Program-made: the position numbers and the translations under genes | Part shown: piece after piece, positions 36,694 through 48,423 of the stretch | How positions within the stretch are numbered: position 1 is the stretch's first letter | Layout: each line of letters opens with the position of its first letter | The notes under the pieces: model-generated | Told to the model about the DNA's origin: nothing | What the model saw: the letters and a program-made list of their open reading frames with translations, nothing else | The model's database searches: none | NCBI GenBank assembly: GCA_024752435.1 | Contig: CP103026.1 | Span: 1,860,001-1,924,000, forward strand | Direction: 5' to 3' | DNA from: Allantophomopsis cytisporea | Taxonomy: Eukaryota; Ascomycota; Leotiomycetes; Phacidiales; Phacidiaceae | Length of the DNA: 64,000 nucleotides

Positions 36694-39264
36694 ATGGTTG
36701 CGCCAGCTGTCCCAGAGTATGTTCCATCCCCCTTGTCTGAGATATTTCCTTGTGCTGCCGAACATGTATGATACTACATTGCCTTCAACGATTGCTTGAG
36801 CAATAATGTTAGTCTGGAAGCAGCTGTTGAGGGGAGATGAGGGAAACACCTCCATTTGGAGGTGGCCCATATGAGCTTTTTTGTGATGGCATACAGACAT
36901 CAGTGTATTTGAAGAATTGCAATGGTAAAGATGGATGCTAATATCTGACTTAACAGGATCACTGAGCGAGAGCTCCATGAATGCATTGATGCCAGAACAG
37001 AGGTTCTTTCTACGTTACGTGAACTTGGGCCACCAGATCTCGTGCACCTTATCAAACAAGCTCCAAGAAACCCGATCAAACAAGTACGTCAAGCCTACGA
37101 CTATGCGAAGTCCTGAGCGCACAGCTGACAAACCTCGAACTGTAGACTGGTGTTTACCACCATGTCACAGGTGTTGATGCATCTTCGTCCGCGAGTTTGG
37201 CAGCATATATCAACACATTGACTTACAAAGAGCACTCCCAAGCCACCACTAAGATCGTCGAAGGAGTTTATTGGTACAGATTCCGTTGAAGTCATCGGTG
37301 CTTACGACTAATTTATAATAGCTGTTACAATGCGTTTTCGAGACTCGATATGCGCGTCCAAGTGACCATTCCAGGCACTGTTGAGAGCTACTGTATAGAT
37401 GAAAGAGGCGATAAGCGCGTTGCCACCGACGAACTGTGGCTCGAAACATATCTATGCAGCGTCCTCCGAGCATACTCATACGCGGACGATGGAAGCGGAG
37501 AGACTATCAAGAAAATCATGGGTGTGAGAAGGTTCAATCCCGTTACAAATACAGAGACAGAGCACAGATTCTTGCAAGCTGCGGAACAGTTATTCTTCAG
37601 AGGTACACTTTCCGCTATGAAGATGGAGATCCAGCTAATGGTTTTTAGGATGGCAACTCGGTTCCGATTCGATCGTACAAGTGCCAAATAATGTATCGAA
37701 TCATCTTACTACAGGACTTCTCAAGTATTTCCAGACCACAGGCCGTTATGCTTCTGGGATCAATCTCTTCGAGAAACTGAGAAGCAAGAATGTCGAGGTA
37801 TCATCATTGTTGGCCAGGGTTCTGATCATGGGTAACGAGGAGGTTCAAGCCGTTCGAGTGTTATACCAAGCCGTCAAGCAGTCCCCAATGGACTATGTCA
37901 TGCTTGACACGCAGGCGGAGTTTCTATTGACGAAGGCTCTCAATCCAGCCACCCCTGAGCTTAAGGAGGAGAGACTGAAGATGGCTCTTGGCTGTGCCGA
38001 CCGCAGCACCATTGCTGCTCCAAGTGAATTCGGAACCTGGGCTCGTTTGGCGGAAGTATATGTCGCTATGGAGGATTGGGAGAATGCCTTGACTACCTTA
38101 AACTCTTGCCCTATGTTTACATACCAAGATAAGGATGCGCCGATCATGCCACCGCCAAAAGATGCGCATCTTCCGATTTTGCCAGAGGCACGATTAGATG
38201 AGATTGACAGCGAACCTGACTCTAAAGCTAATGAGTTGATTCACCCAAGCTTATTAAATCTTCGTGCGGCGCATTACAAAGGAACTTTTAAGCAAGCGTA
38301 CAGTATCCTGACGGAGATGACAGCAAAGATTGGATGGGACACTCTCTTGAAAATTCGAAGCAATGTGTTTGTTATGGAAGAAGAGTATAGAACTGAGAAG
38401 CAAGGTGATCATGAAGAGTACAAAAGAAATGCTAGTACAGACGTACTAAGAGGCTCTCCAGATCCCCATCCGATCGGCCACGACGAGGAACCACTGCCGC
38501 CAACGGAAGAGGCTGGAACGAATGGCGATCACGAAGAGCCCAAGGTCGTGAAGAATGGAGTGAATGGAGAGGCTGGAAATGGCGAGGGATCTTCTGAAGA
38601 TCAGTCACTTGAAAAACCACATCACACCGTCACGCCTGAGGAGGTGAAGGGAGGAAATGAGGACGTCAGTTTCTGCACAAGCTATATGCTCTAACCTTTT
38701 ATAGTACTGACATTTGCCTAGGCCGAAGCGACGGAGGAACAACTTTCAAGATTCAACAACAAGCGACTTTGCGAACGCTGGCTTGACAGTCTCTTCATGG
38801 TTCTCTATGAAGATCTCCGCATTTACACCATCTGGCGTACAGAAATAGCACAATATCGTGCACAAAGCATCCAGTACAAGAAATCAGCCGCAGAGTGGGA
38901 GATTCTCGGTTCTCTCGCAGAACGTTTACACCACCAAGACGAAGCTGTTGAAGCCTATCGTGCTTGCCTCTCCATGCGCTTTTCTCCCAAAGCTCTGCAT
39001 GGCATCTTGAGCGAATTCGAAGCAGAGAAGAATACCAGGGAGATTGTAGCAGCGGTGATTAGGTTGGTTACTTGGCAATACAGATGGTACTCGGAGTTCA
39101 GTCCTGAGCTCCTGTTCACAATCCGTACACTCATCGAGGACGAAGGAGCCGTTAAGGTCAGAAGTATCATTCAGGCCACTTCGCTACCTCAAGCTGTGCT
39201 TGATCTTACGCATCATTATGCGGCACTCTGTGCAGCTTTCAGAAGCAGTGGAACGGAGGGTTAA
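36694..39264 (+). CDS. ChAPs family exomer subunit (Bch1/Bud7-like), TPR-containing
   Basis: Six exons give 705 residues; introns are 36717-36956 (240 nt), 37084-37145, 37274-37321, 37603-37648 and 38665-38721, all phase-consistent. ChAPs bind Chs5 and Arf1 to form exomer, which exports selected cargo such as chitin synthase III from the trans-Golgi to the plasma membrane. Recognition rests on the family blocks GPPDLVHLIKQAP, TYKEHSQATT, EGVYCCYNAFSRLDMRVQV, IPGTVESY and the TPR-like repeats from GLLKYFQTTGRY onward. The first exon encodes only seven full codons; it was chosen because its phase fits exactly and the donor is GTATGT. Before the last exon there is an acidic, Gly/Asn/Glu-rich insertion that looks disordered. 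Filamentous fungi usually have one ChAP, so which yeast paralogue it equals is not meaningful. Confidence 0.88.
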
Positions 39265-40287
39265 AGAGCGAGTTGTTGTGTAGTTGTTATGAATGGATTT
39301 AATAATAGTGCGATGATATCCGGCATGCTGGTGTTATGTGGAATAGAAGATCAATGTACGATTATCCTGTTATTTTATGTTTATTCGTCTCTGACCCCTT
39401 GCATTCGTGGTGAAGATACGAAATATCATGCTACCACTTCTCCGGAGCGATATTTTTCCGCACTTATATTACTTGCATATAGAGTCTCTTTCTGACATCT
39501 TGTCCTTCCTATTCCCTTGATAGTCTCGGACATTACATTCGTTTAGATCAGAAGCGCCGCGGTCGTTTGCATGGGCTGAATAAGCTTATGCGGAACCTGG
39601 TAAGCGTTACATTTCTACCCGGAGCAATTTAGATGCACTGGACTGACCATAAAAGCTTTCGATAGGTCTTCGCGATTGAAAACAAGGTGCTATGGGATAA
39701 TGAGTGCTTATCCGCTCACTGATTCCGTTGTCGGATGTTTTTGATAACCATGTGGTTTGGCACCCAACGACTCTTGTCATGAAGATGCTGGACATGCGTT
39801 TCTACATGACCGAACAGGCATATCCTTAACCTTGCTAGACAAGGGCAACTCTTGCCATCAAGAATCTCATGCTCATTTACCATTGTACCTCTGGGATTCT
39901 CCTTCGAACCCTGTCAAGGTAACATGCTCCTGCATACATGATCCCACTCATCTCGGAAAGATCGTGGTATCCACATTGTCGTTTCAGTAAAGACTACTTG
40001 GGACCTCTTCATCTATTATACGAAGCTATTCCCTGTTGAAGCGCTCGGACAACAATATCTTTCGTAAACGTATCCATTTCTATTATATCGTACTTGGTAT
40101 CTTGCCATCCGGGGTAATTCCCAAACTCTGGGAATGCGAGATATTGCCACGATGACGCGAGCGCTCCTCGCTGCTGGGGTTCAAGAATAGAAACTTAGGA
40201 ACATAAAGGCAAGTCGTTTCTTCATCTCCTCGCTGTCGCCAGCCGCAGACGCGCCCTTCCCGCTGTCGTCTCTTAACCATTTTCAAT
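39265..40287. other. Intergenic region
   Basis: 3' flank of the ChAPs gene followed by the promoter of the small secreted-protein gene. No supportable gene; short frames only. Confidence 0.5.
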
Positions 40288-40765
40288 ATGCTGGCCACCG
40301 CTCTCTTCACACTTCTCCCACTCCTCCCACTTGCCTTCTCTCGCGCCCTCGACACCCCCGAGATCTACTTTCTGACAAACTGCCACTCGAATGCAACCAA
40401 TGGTTCTACAGCCTCCGTCGCCTACTACTGGGACTCGGGCGTTGCGTTTGATGGCATAAGCCCCGATAAAGTCGGCACTATCTCCAATACCTCCGCTGTT
40501 GACTATCAAGGGGCAAAATGGACGACTCTCAATTCTTTCAGATTCACTGCTGTCATCAATGCTAGTGCTGACTCGGTGGCCGCGTATGATTTGGCTGGAT
40601 GGGCGAATGCCGAGACGTACGCGCTGCCGTTGAGCTGCTATAGAGATACAAAGGAGGTGATTTATGTTAATGATGCTGGAGCGAGCTGCGAGAGCGAGTA
40701 TAGATGTATTGATGTAAGTCATTAAAGTAACTAGAAGGACTTTGTTGACTTTTCGATAGAATTGA
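40288..40765 (+). CDS. Small secreted protein, unrecognised
   Basis: A start at ATG 40288 gives a signal peptide (MLATALFTLLPLLPLAFSRA) followed by about 120 residues with four cysteines in the mature part, one near the start (TNCHSN) and the others towards the C-terminus (LSCYRD, ASCESEYRC). The middle has a beta-rich look (SVAYYWDSGVAF, WTTLNSFRFTAVIN). There are two possible ends: reading through gives 145 residues ending at 40725, while a well-formed intron at 40714-40759 (GTAAGT, TTGACT branch, TAG) would end the protein at 40765 as CIDN. I prefer the spliced form because the signals are good. Family unknown; no glycosidase or protease motif is visible. An extracellular role is inferred from the signal peptide alone. 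Confidence 0.65.
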
Positions 40766-42011
40766 GACGATGGAATAGCTGTTAGGAAGGGTTAAAGCAT
40801 TGGTGATACTCTATAAGCACATGGTAATCCGCAATGGAGAGGACTTGTTCCCAGATATCCATCTCATGAGTACTTCAATGTTGTTGACATATGGAGATAT
40901 CGGGGTTATCTAGCAAAATTGAATGAAGACAATGGCTTGATTCTTCCAGAGTAAACATGAGAGCTATCAGTAGCTCTTGTTTGTTATATAACAGATATTT
41001 CCAAGTGATGCGCGTATATTGATATTCTGTATTTATCCATGTCTAGCTTTATATGTTTCAAACGATCGGGTTTCGCTACATGATGAAATCTTGGGGAAAG
41101 TAGCCATGACTAAAGAAGTAAGATGCTTAACTGGTTCCATATATCCCATGAAATTCCTTTTTGTAAGCTCGAACCTGCTATCAAGGATATAGAATATCAG
41201 GTTTATAGTGGCACAGGACAATTTTAACCTGAAGAATACCTACCTTCACCTCATAACCCTGGTGTAGTGTGTCATATATGCTGTCGAAAACCAGTGGTAT
41301 TGGGTAAAGAAAGGGATCAATTTTTAATCATACTAGAGCCAAATATGTGTGCAGCATTTTGTACATTCAGTAAGTTCATATAGTTTGAAGGCATAACCAC
41401 GGAAGCATGAATTTCAGTAGTGCCTGCGAATAGCCGTTAGAAAGGAGTAGGTCTATGAATGATGTTGTGGAACACCAGGCTATCCTTTTTTTCCTAGTCT
41501 CACGTATCACTGATTAGATGTTGAGGATCCAAAATGCATGACATGAGATAAATAACTTATGCAAGGTAGTGAAGGTCGATCCATACAGGGTAGAATAAGC
41601 TGGGCCACTCGACATCGTATAGCGCCCATGAGAAGCCATTGACACAGCCCTCGATCGCCATAGCCGCGTATTCTGGTGGCGAAAGTACTGAAACATGTGC
41701 TGAAAACAAGATGTGATGATGAGGCTTAATTCGTACATACAAGCATAACATACAGCACCAATCTGTAAGATAAGAACAACAGTTACGAGTGCCTAGGTAA
41801 AGGAACCGGGGCAACTCAATCAGTAAATCGTGCTCTAGACCACACAAACAACCAAAGTCAAGAGCGTAAGATTACTGGATTCCTCAAGTTGATGATTTTT
41901 ATCCCACATCCACCAAAATTTATATACCATTTGATAAACTTAAGTCTGATTTGCAAACGATCCATATTCTCTTTTATCATGGTATCTTGAACATCTAAAG
42001 AGTCGTTATCA
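40766..42011. other. Convergent 3' intergenic region
   Basis: About 1.2 kb between the secreted-protein gene and sgt2, which face each other. AT-rich. The minus frames at 41514-41847 have no family resemblance and are not called. Confidence 0.5.
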
Positions 42012-43251
42012 TTACTGGCCAGCACCTCGTCCTGCGCCACGGCCTGCACCACCTGCACCACCTGCACCACCCATCATGTTTCGGGCCCTGAATATGTCAG
42101 CTTTTCTACTCGATATGATTTGATCGAGCCACTTACATCTCAGCAATGCTTGGGTCTTGCATCAAAGCACTAAGATCTGGCATACCACCTCCATTACCGG
42201 CACCGGCTCCGGCACCAGCTCCTCCTCCACCACCACCACCAAACTGGTTGGCCATCTCTCTAAGTCTTGGGTTGCTCATGATGTTGTTCATCATCTCTGG
42301 GTTGCTCATCAAGTTCTGAGCCATGCTTGCGAACATTGGGTTGCTCATAATAGAGCTCAAATCTGGCATTCCACCACCGGCACCTCCAGCTCCACCACCA
42401 CCACCAAACATACCTGCCAATGAAGAAAGATCTGGCATACCTCCAGCAGCACCGCCGCCAGTTCCTCTCTCAGTTGGCATACCGACGTCATCCTCTTCCT
42501 CACCAGCTTCAAGCTCAGCAACTCTCTTCTTTGCAGTCTCAAATCCCTTCTTCATCGCATCACTTCCGCCGTTACCCTCATATTCAATACCCTTCTGGTA
42601 GGCCTCCATGCTACCCTTAGCATCGCCGAGAGCAAAGCGCGCAAGTCCCAGGCGAGACCATGCCTTGGTGTACTTTGGATCAGCGGAAACTGCGGCTTCA
42701 GCATCAGCCTTGGCCGACTCGTGGTCCTTAGAAGCAGAGTATGCTGCAGCACGGTTCGAAAGGAAGATTGGGTTGCCTGGGACGATGGCGAGGGCCTTGG
42801 AGTAAAGGTCGATAGCGGAAGGGTAGTCCTTTTGTGCCATAGCAGCATTTCCTTGGCTCTTCAAGGCCTCGGCTTCCTTCTTCTGCGCATCGGTTGGTGG
42901 GGTAGCGGTCGCTGCAGTGGTCTCACCAGCAGCAGTGGTTGATGGACCTGCTGGGGTAACACCCTTGAGCTTTTCGTAGACACCGTAAATCTGAAGGAGA
43001 TTTTGTCCGCCAATAGCTGACTGCATCGCAGCCTTATCCTCTGCGTCGACCTTGAAACATTCTGCGATGCATGACTGTGCTACTTCAATGGACTCGCGAT
43101 CATCTTCGGGGAGGGTACCATCAGTAAGAGATGTGTTCAGAAAATCGATGATGGCAAGCGCAAGACGCTGCTTGGTGTTGGACGCCTGTAATGATTGTTA
43201 GCTTTTCATGAATTGTACACTGAAATAAGGGCTGTTGTATCAGCTTACCAT
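42012..43251 (-). CDS. sgt2: Sgt2/SGTA small glutamine-rich TPR co-chaperone
   Basis: Three exons give 375 residues. The first coding exon is just the ATG (43249-43251), immediately followed by GTAAGC; introns are 43186-43248 and 42088-42136. The N-terminal dimerisation domain (ASNTKQRLALAIIDFLN to about residue 75) binds Get4/Get5 in yeast. The TPR domain at about 103-206 (SQGNAAMAQKDYPSAIDLYS and two following repeats) binds Hsp70/Hsp90 tails. A C-terminal Gly- and Met-rich region with repeated MSNP blocks corresponds to the substrate-binding domain that hands tail-anchored membrane proteins to Get3. The last exon adds a short GGA/GRGA-rich tail. It acts in the cytosol. Length and order match the family. 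The chosen start restores the usual N-terminus, which the internal ATG at 43026 would delete. Confidence 0.92.
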
Positions 43252-43946
43252 TTTTTCAGCGAAAGTAGTCTTGAGAATAGATGTTATCGTGGAGTTGAAA
43301 CTTGTGGAAATCACTTTGGGGAAGAGCACATCCCACTGCCTTGGTACCTTCACATGCTCTTTGGGCTTCGTGCACTTTCTACGGCGGCCGCTATGACTGG
43401 GAGAGACAAGGCGTCAGAGCCTCGTGTGGCCTTGTATATAAGGCGACAGGATGTTCATAGGAAGGACACAAGGAGTACGGGAGGATTACCTTACCTGGTA
43501 CCTTACCTTGGGCATCTGACAGAATTATCCTGAGGCCCATCCTGCTGCTGGAAGAACAAGAGATTACGCACGTGACTATCTAGATGCCAATGCCAGCGAC
43601 GAGGCTGAGATGCCGGAGTCCGAAGCTGGAGGTACCCAAGACAAAAGAGAGGATTGACTTAGAAAGCTTTTGATTTGTCCAAAGTTGTCGCGTGGAAGAA
43701 AAGAAGCTGGTTCTTGGTGGTATAGAAGTAGAGAAACTGAGGCTCACTTTCTGCTCATTCATCTCTCTTTTTCTTCGATATGCTCCCTACTCTCTCTTTC
43801 TCTCGTTCTGTTTATCACTTTCTCTTGACTCTTCCTCATCCAGTCAATCCTCTCGGAGCTTGAATCGCTCTGGGCCCGTCCCTTGCAAACTCCCCGTCTC
43901 ACAAGCGCTTGCCAACACAACAGCTGTTGACAGCCAACAGTCAAGT

Positions 43947-43964
43947 AAAAAAAAAAAAAAAAAA
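43947..43964. repeat. Poly-A run of 18
   Basis: Eighteen consecutive A bases between divergent promoters. It may act as a nucleosome-excluding tract or simply reflect slippage. Confidence 0.8.
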
Positions 43965-45354
43965 CAATCTCCGCCAGAGATCGTCAGGTACTAAGTTACC
44001 GGACTAGGTAGTACGGAGTAACAGCATAGTACGCACAGTGGTATCGAACATGTAGCAACTGGTAAACTTTCTAGCCGCCAAACCCCTTCATCATCTCCAG
44101 AAACAACGCAGCTGACTCTCTCTTCAACCCCCAAACATCCTGAGCAGGCCTGTGAGCCAAGAGACATCTGTTACCCCTGCGTCATAATGCCCCTGTGCAG
44201 CAGCGGTGTCAAGCTTATTCATATGCCTGAATAAAATACCCTAGTATCACTCAGTTTACCCGATAACAAAGATAGAAAAGGGGCTAGAAATATGAGAAAA
44301 GAGAATTGATGAAAGGCAGATGGGGGGAAGAAGAACGAAAGAAGCATTCGAAGGGAAAGGGAAAAGACCAATCCTTGCTCCCGAATTTGATTGACATGAT
44401 CGGATCGGATCTCAATCGGATTCGTGCAGAGCAGAGTCGAGCAGAGCAGTGCAGCGTAGCCATGAATACTTTGTTACTGTAGACTCCTTAATTCCGAGGA
44501 CTGTGGCATCTCCCTACCAAGTGTACACGGAATACACAGCAGATTCGTCAGTCTGTGGATCTTCTTAATCAGCTTCAAATGAAGCCAACCGGTACCATCC
44601 AGAGCCGACGACCAACGAGACCCAAAAATACTCCAAAATAAACGTCTCCCCCTTCAGGTTTCTATTCCCAAGGGAGCAACTGATTCGCGTCTCCTACGAC
44701 TGTAAGTGTTTCTAACCCTTGTATGTCGCAGGTGACGGACCACAGCCTGCTCCGTTCTTATTCAGATGGCCCCGTCCGCCATGACTGGCGTAGTACAAGT
44801 GCAAGGCTGAGGCCTCTATGTATCTCGTTGCTTTGCCGTTATTCGTCGTTCCTCGTTACATAGCTACTACAGACCTTGCCGGTGCTTGGTGGTGAGTGGT
44901 GGTGGGAGAGTCACACTGCCCGAACCTCACACGTTTTTACACTCATTCGGCTACGTCTGGCCTCTTTTCGCTGTCTATCAACTTTATCTTACCCACTTAT
45001 AACACCAATTGAGTATAGAAAATTGTGATAAACAGACTGAATACGAAGTACCATACGACTATTACCTTATTCGTCGTAGAATTCCGCATATACTCCGGCT
45101 GTAGTATAAGTAAAGTACAGCATAATACATACCTCCTTACCTTACCTTACTCAATTCTTTTCATTGCGCCAGAATACTATGTAGTATGTATGTACGTATC
45201 CATGTATTTATGTATGGGCAACCCCTTCAAACGCGCAAGCCTCATGTGGCTTGGCCCCGAACTCTGCTTGCAAGCATAGATGAGATTCCGATTCTATGGG
45301 GGTCATGCCATGGTCATGGCTGGTATCTCTCCACCACGTAAGCACGGATAGAAT

Positions 45355-45398
45355 AGATAGACCATAGATAGACCATAGGCAGACCATAGGTAGACCAT
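45355..45398. repeat. 11-bp tandem repeat, four copies
   Basis: Four adjacent copies of an 11-bp unit (AGATAGACCAT, then variants AGGCAGACCAT and AGGTAGACCAT) in non-coding DNA 330 bp before the mucin-like gene start. Role unknown. Confidence 0.85.
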
Positions 45399-45730
45399 AG
45401 GTCAAGGTTCGTAGCCATTATTGGTACTCGAGGGGCTCCATTTCTGTACACTTTGTCTTGCAAATATATACCTCTAGTACCCCTCCGGCTACGCTCCGTT
45501 TCTATTCTCTCTCCTCTGCTCCATCTCATCCCTTCTCGACATCTCCACCCCTCACTGTTATTCTTAATATTACTCATAGGGTTAATTTTTAGGACCGACG
45601 GCTCATTGTCAATCATTTTAAAAGCTAGAGGCTCCATTCTAAAATCTTATTTTCCCATTCTCTCTCTCCTTCTGTTTACACTCAATCCTCCGGTTATCAT
45701 CGTTTTTGTCCTTACTAAACGACCCTCACA

Positions 45731-46894
45731 ATGCGTTCAGATCTTATCATTGCTGCTGCAGCTTCTGCTCTGCTTGCCTCAGCCGAATCTATTACCTGTG
45801 GACGAACAGCTTCCCAAGACCTGTCATACCAGGTGTCCTGCGGAGACAGAGATGCGATTGCACAGTGCTTTCAGGATGGACATGAGCTTGTTGACTTAGA
45901 CGACATCGCAACTTGCTTGACTAATGGTGGATGCTCGAAATCAGATGCTTTGGTTGAGGCCGCATGGATGGCGAGTGTATGCGGATCACCAGAGGAATGG
46001 ACGCAGGGAGAACTCAGAAAGAGAGCAACCACCACCGACGACACAACAACTGGTACCAGCACAGATGCCACCTCCGCAACTACATCGAGTACCGAGAGTA
46101 CCGAGAGTACGACGACAACCTCTGATGCGACGACCACTGATTCTTCTACTACAACATCTGCCTCCTCGAGCTCTGCATCCGCCGCAACCGCCTCCTCGAC
46201 TACCTCCACAGGTTCCACCAGCACCTCCGCAGCCACATCCTCAAAAATCACTTCCACTGCCGCTGCCTCCGACTCTTGCTTCTCGACCTCCACCACGCGC
46301 AAGTCCACCTGCGTCACATCCTCCGGTTCCACCGTCTGTTCTGCTTCGGTATCTACTGCTTCCAAGTGTATCTCCACAAAGCTCTGCACGACCGACTCTG
46401 CTGGAGGCAACGTATGCATGGATCGCCAGGATGATTTGACGACCTCTGGCCTGATTGTAACCATTGGATTCTGCCTCTTCATTGTAGCATTCTTCACGAG
46501 CTTGATAATCATGTCAATGAAGGAGAGCCGCGAGAGAAAAGCAGACAAGGCGGCTTCAGAGGCCCTTTTGGGCGGCGAAATGAAGGTATCTTCAACTTCT
46601 GGTGCGACATATGTGGCAATAAATAATGACTTAACCCCCAGCACACCTAAAGCCTCCTCCCTGATCCCGCTGCAGCTCTCGCTGTCTCGATCGTCACGTT
46701 CGCATGACCGTACCGATTCCTTCGAATACTCGAGCAGACCGTCGGTCCGCCGGGCGCCCACCTCGGGCAGCATAAATATCGCGACTGGCGCGAGCGGATC
46801 CGGCGGTTACTCCGGCATTACGAATTATAGCGATGGTGGTGATAGCCCGACTACGAGTGAACATGGTAGTACAAAGGGTAGACAGATGCTATGA
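45731..46894 (+). CDS. Cysteine-rich, mucin-like single-pass membrane protein
   Basis: One exon encodes 387 residues. The order is: a signal peptide (about 1-19), an N-terminal domain with six cysteines (C23, C37, C46, C62, C68, C84), a Ser/Thr-rich stalk at about 98-180 suited to O-mannosylation, a second six-cysteine cluster (C183, C194, C203, C213, C219, C229), one membrane helix (about 239-262, LIVTIGFCLFIVAFFTSLII) and a cytosolic tail of about 125 residues rich in Ser, with basic residues just inside the membrane. The layout resembles fungal wall-stress sensors such as Wsc or Mid2, but neither a WSC nor a CFEM signature is clear, so the resemblance is architectural only. The start context CACAATGCG is good and the upstream DNA is leader-like. 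Plasma-membrane location is inferred. Confidence 0.82.
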   Translation: MRSDLIIAAAASALLASAESITCGRTASQDLSYQVSCGDRDAIAQCFQDGHELVDLDDIATCLTNGGCSKSDALVEAAWMASVCGSPEEWTQGELRKRATTTDDTTTGTSTDATSATTSSTESTESTTTTSDATTTDSSTTTSASSSSASAATASSTTSTGSTSTSAATSSKITSTAAASDSCFSTSTTRKSTCVTSSGSTVCSASVSTASKCISTKLCTTDSAGGNVCMDRQDDLTTSGLIVTIGFCLFIVAFFTSLIIMSMKESRERKADKAASEALLGGEMKVSSTSGATYVAINNDLTPSTPKASSLIPLQLSLSRSSRSHDRTDSFEYSSRPSVRRAPTSGSINIATGASGSGGYSGITNYSDGGDSPTTSEHGSTKGRQML

Positions 46895-47115
46895 GCTAAT
46901 CGTTGCGAGTTTTCTCCTTTTTGAAATTTGGGATATCCAGGCGTTTGGGGATTCATGTCATGGCATGTAATCGGATGTCTTGTAGTTTGCATGTAAATAT
47001 TATATTTTCTTTCCAACATGATTCTGTGTAGATAGAATTTGTATCAAAGTCCTGTTCTATAAAACTGTGTCTAGTTTACGCAAGTCATGTCAGTCTGCAT
47101 CATTTTATCCCATAT

Positions 47116-48172
47116 CTATATGCCCTCCAAGAATCCCAAAACTCTCTTGACCAAATCCATAACAACCTCCTCCGAATTCCCAGACAGATTGTGAGTTGCA
47201 CCTTGCACGACCCCAGAATGCACTTCATCCACCTGTGCCTCTCCCTCCTTCGCAATGCTAATCCACTTCTTCACCAATGCTTCCTTATCAACGCAAGCAG
47301 GCACATACTGATCCTTCCCACTAAACAATATCGCAAACTTCACTCCCTTTGGAATCTTCCCAAAAGTGCTCTTCAGCTTCTCATCACCCAGATCCGAGCT
47401 AAAATAATCATCATCCCCGTTTTTATCCGGACTCACAAGACTCAACCACCGCTTCGCCGTACATACAGCCAAGCTAGTAAACCCCTTCGTCAACGCCGTA
47501 GGTATGACATCGTCGCCACGCCCATCGCCAATCATCTCGCGCGCAACCCTCACACTCTCAGCATACTGCTTTGGCGAGAAGAACTTGACAATAGCCTCAC
47601 GATCACTGACCGACGCCTGCAGGATCCCGCCGTCGATAGGCGCGTGCACGTCGCTCCCCGGCCCAACGAGGTACTCCATGACGTCTTGGCAGCCCGTCGA
47701 ATGCCCCATCAGTACGATCTTGCGCCGCGAGCCGCCTGGCTGCGAGCGGAAGTACGTCACGCATTGGGAGAGCTCTGTGGCGTCTTTGACTAGTGATGAC
47801 GTGCCCCAGCCTGTGTAGGATGAGGAGAGGAGGACTTGGGCCAGGGACCAAGTTGATGGGAGGGAGGTGGCGATCTTGCTGGGATAGGATACTGTTAGGA
47901 GGCCATCGAAGAGGCCGCCGATCCAGATGAGGAGGTTTGGTGGGGTGGTGGTTCTGGGGGTGGGGATGTGCTCGAAGGCGGTTAAGCGGGGGGCCTGGGT
48001 GTGTTAGTCTTGGGTTTTCATATAATGAGATAGAGAGATGTATGCTCCGAATTGGAGATGGGGAAGGAGATGGGTTTGATATTGGGGATTCTTTGCGGGT
48101 GGAATGGCTGTGAGATGATGAACCTACATAAATGTGCACGATGCCCGGAATAGCTGAACCTTCGAAAACCAT
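47116..48172 (-). CDS. DUF1749 alpha/beta hydrolase, SidJ-like (fusarinine C esterase family)
   Basis: Two exons give 307 residues, the usual length of the family; the intron at 47995-48127 (GTAGGT donor, GACTAAC branch, CAG acceptor) joins MVFEGSAIPGIVHIY to APRLTAFEH in phase 0, matching the conserved N-terminus. The alpha/beta-hydrolase nucleophile is S114 in LMGHSTGCQD, the acid is probably D243 in SGKDQYVP and the histidine H283 in GATHNLSG, so the triad is intact. The characterised relative, SidJ of Aspergillus fumigatus, hydrolyses the ester bonds of intracellular fusarinine-type siderophores to release iron. No siderophore synthetase, transporter or iron regulator lies nearby, so the role here is by family only. 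It starts divergently from the mL40 gene, 251 bp apart. No signal peptide, so cytosolic. Confidence 0.88.
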
Positions 48173-48423
48173 GATGACCGCAGGGTCAAATAGAGTTCCT
48201 TCTTAAAGATATAGAGAAGGAAATAATTTATGAGAAGTAGCTGATCTAAGAAACGTAGCAACAGCAGTCGACATACACACAGTCACATGACGTAAGCACA
48301 ACTACCACCATGGTACCTTAAGGCATCCAAATGCACGCTATCGCACGCAGAAGCTCACATCACCAACACGAATTTCCATCCATCGCCAGCACCACACCAC
48401 CAGCAACGCAACAACCACCCACC
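48173..48423. promoter_or_regulatory. Shared divergent promoter region
   Basis: The 251 bp between the DUF1749 and mL40 start codons carries both promoters. An in-frame upstream ATG at 48331 precedes the chosen mL40 start. No clear TATA box on either strand. Confidence 0.5.

Larger units (their letters stand above)
43252..45730. other. Long intergenic region between divergent genes
   Basis: About 2.5 kb containing promoters of sgt2 and of the mucin-like membrane protein. It has an 18-A run, GCAGAGCAGAG-type short repeats near 44.4 kb and an 11-bp tandem array near 45.4 kb. The last 300 bp before the plus-strand gene is C/T-rich, leader-like. No frame is supportable as a gene. Confidence 0.5.

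Noticed and set aside
45871..46773. 300-codon open frame antisense to the mucin-like gene
   Set aside because: It mirrors the Ser/Thr-rich repeat coding of the sense strand, where acidic and Val-rich antisense frames arise automatically. No independent start context or family.
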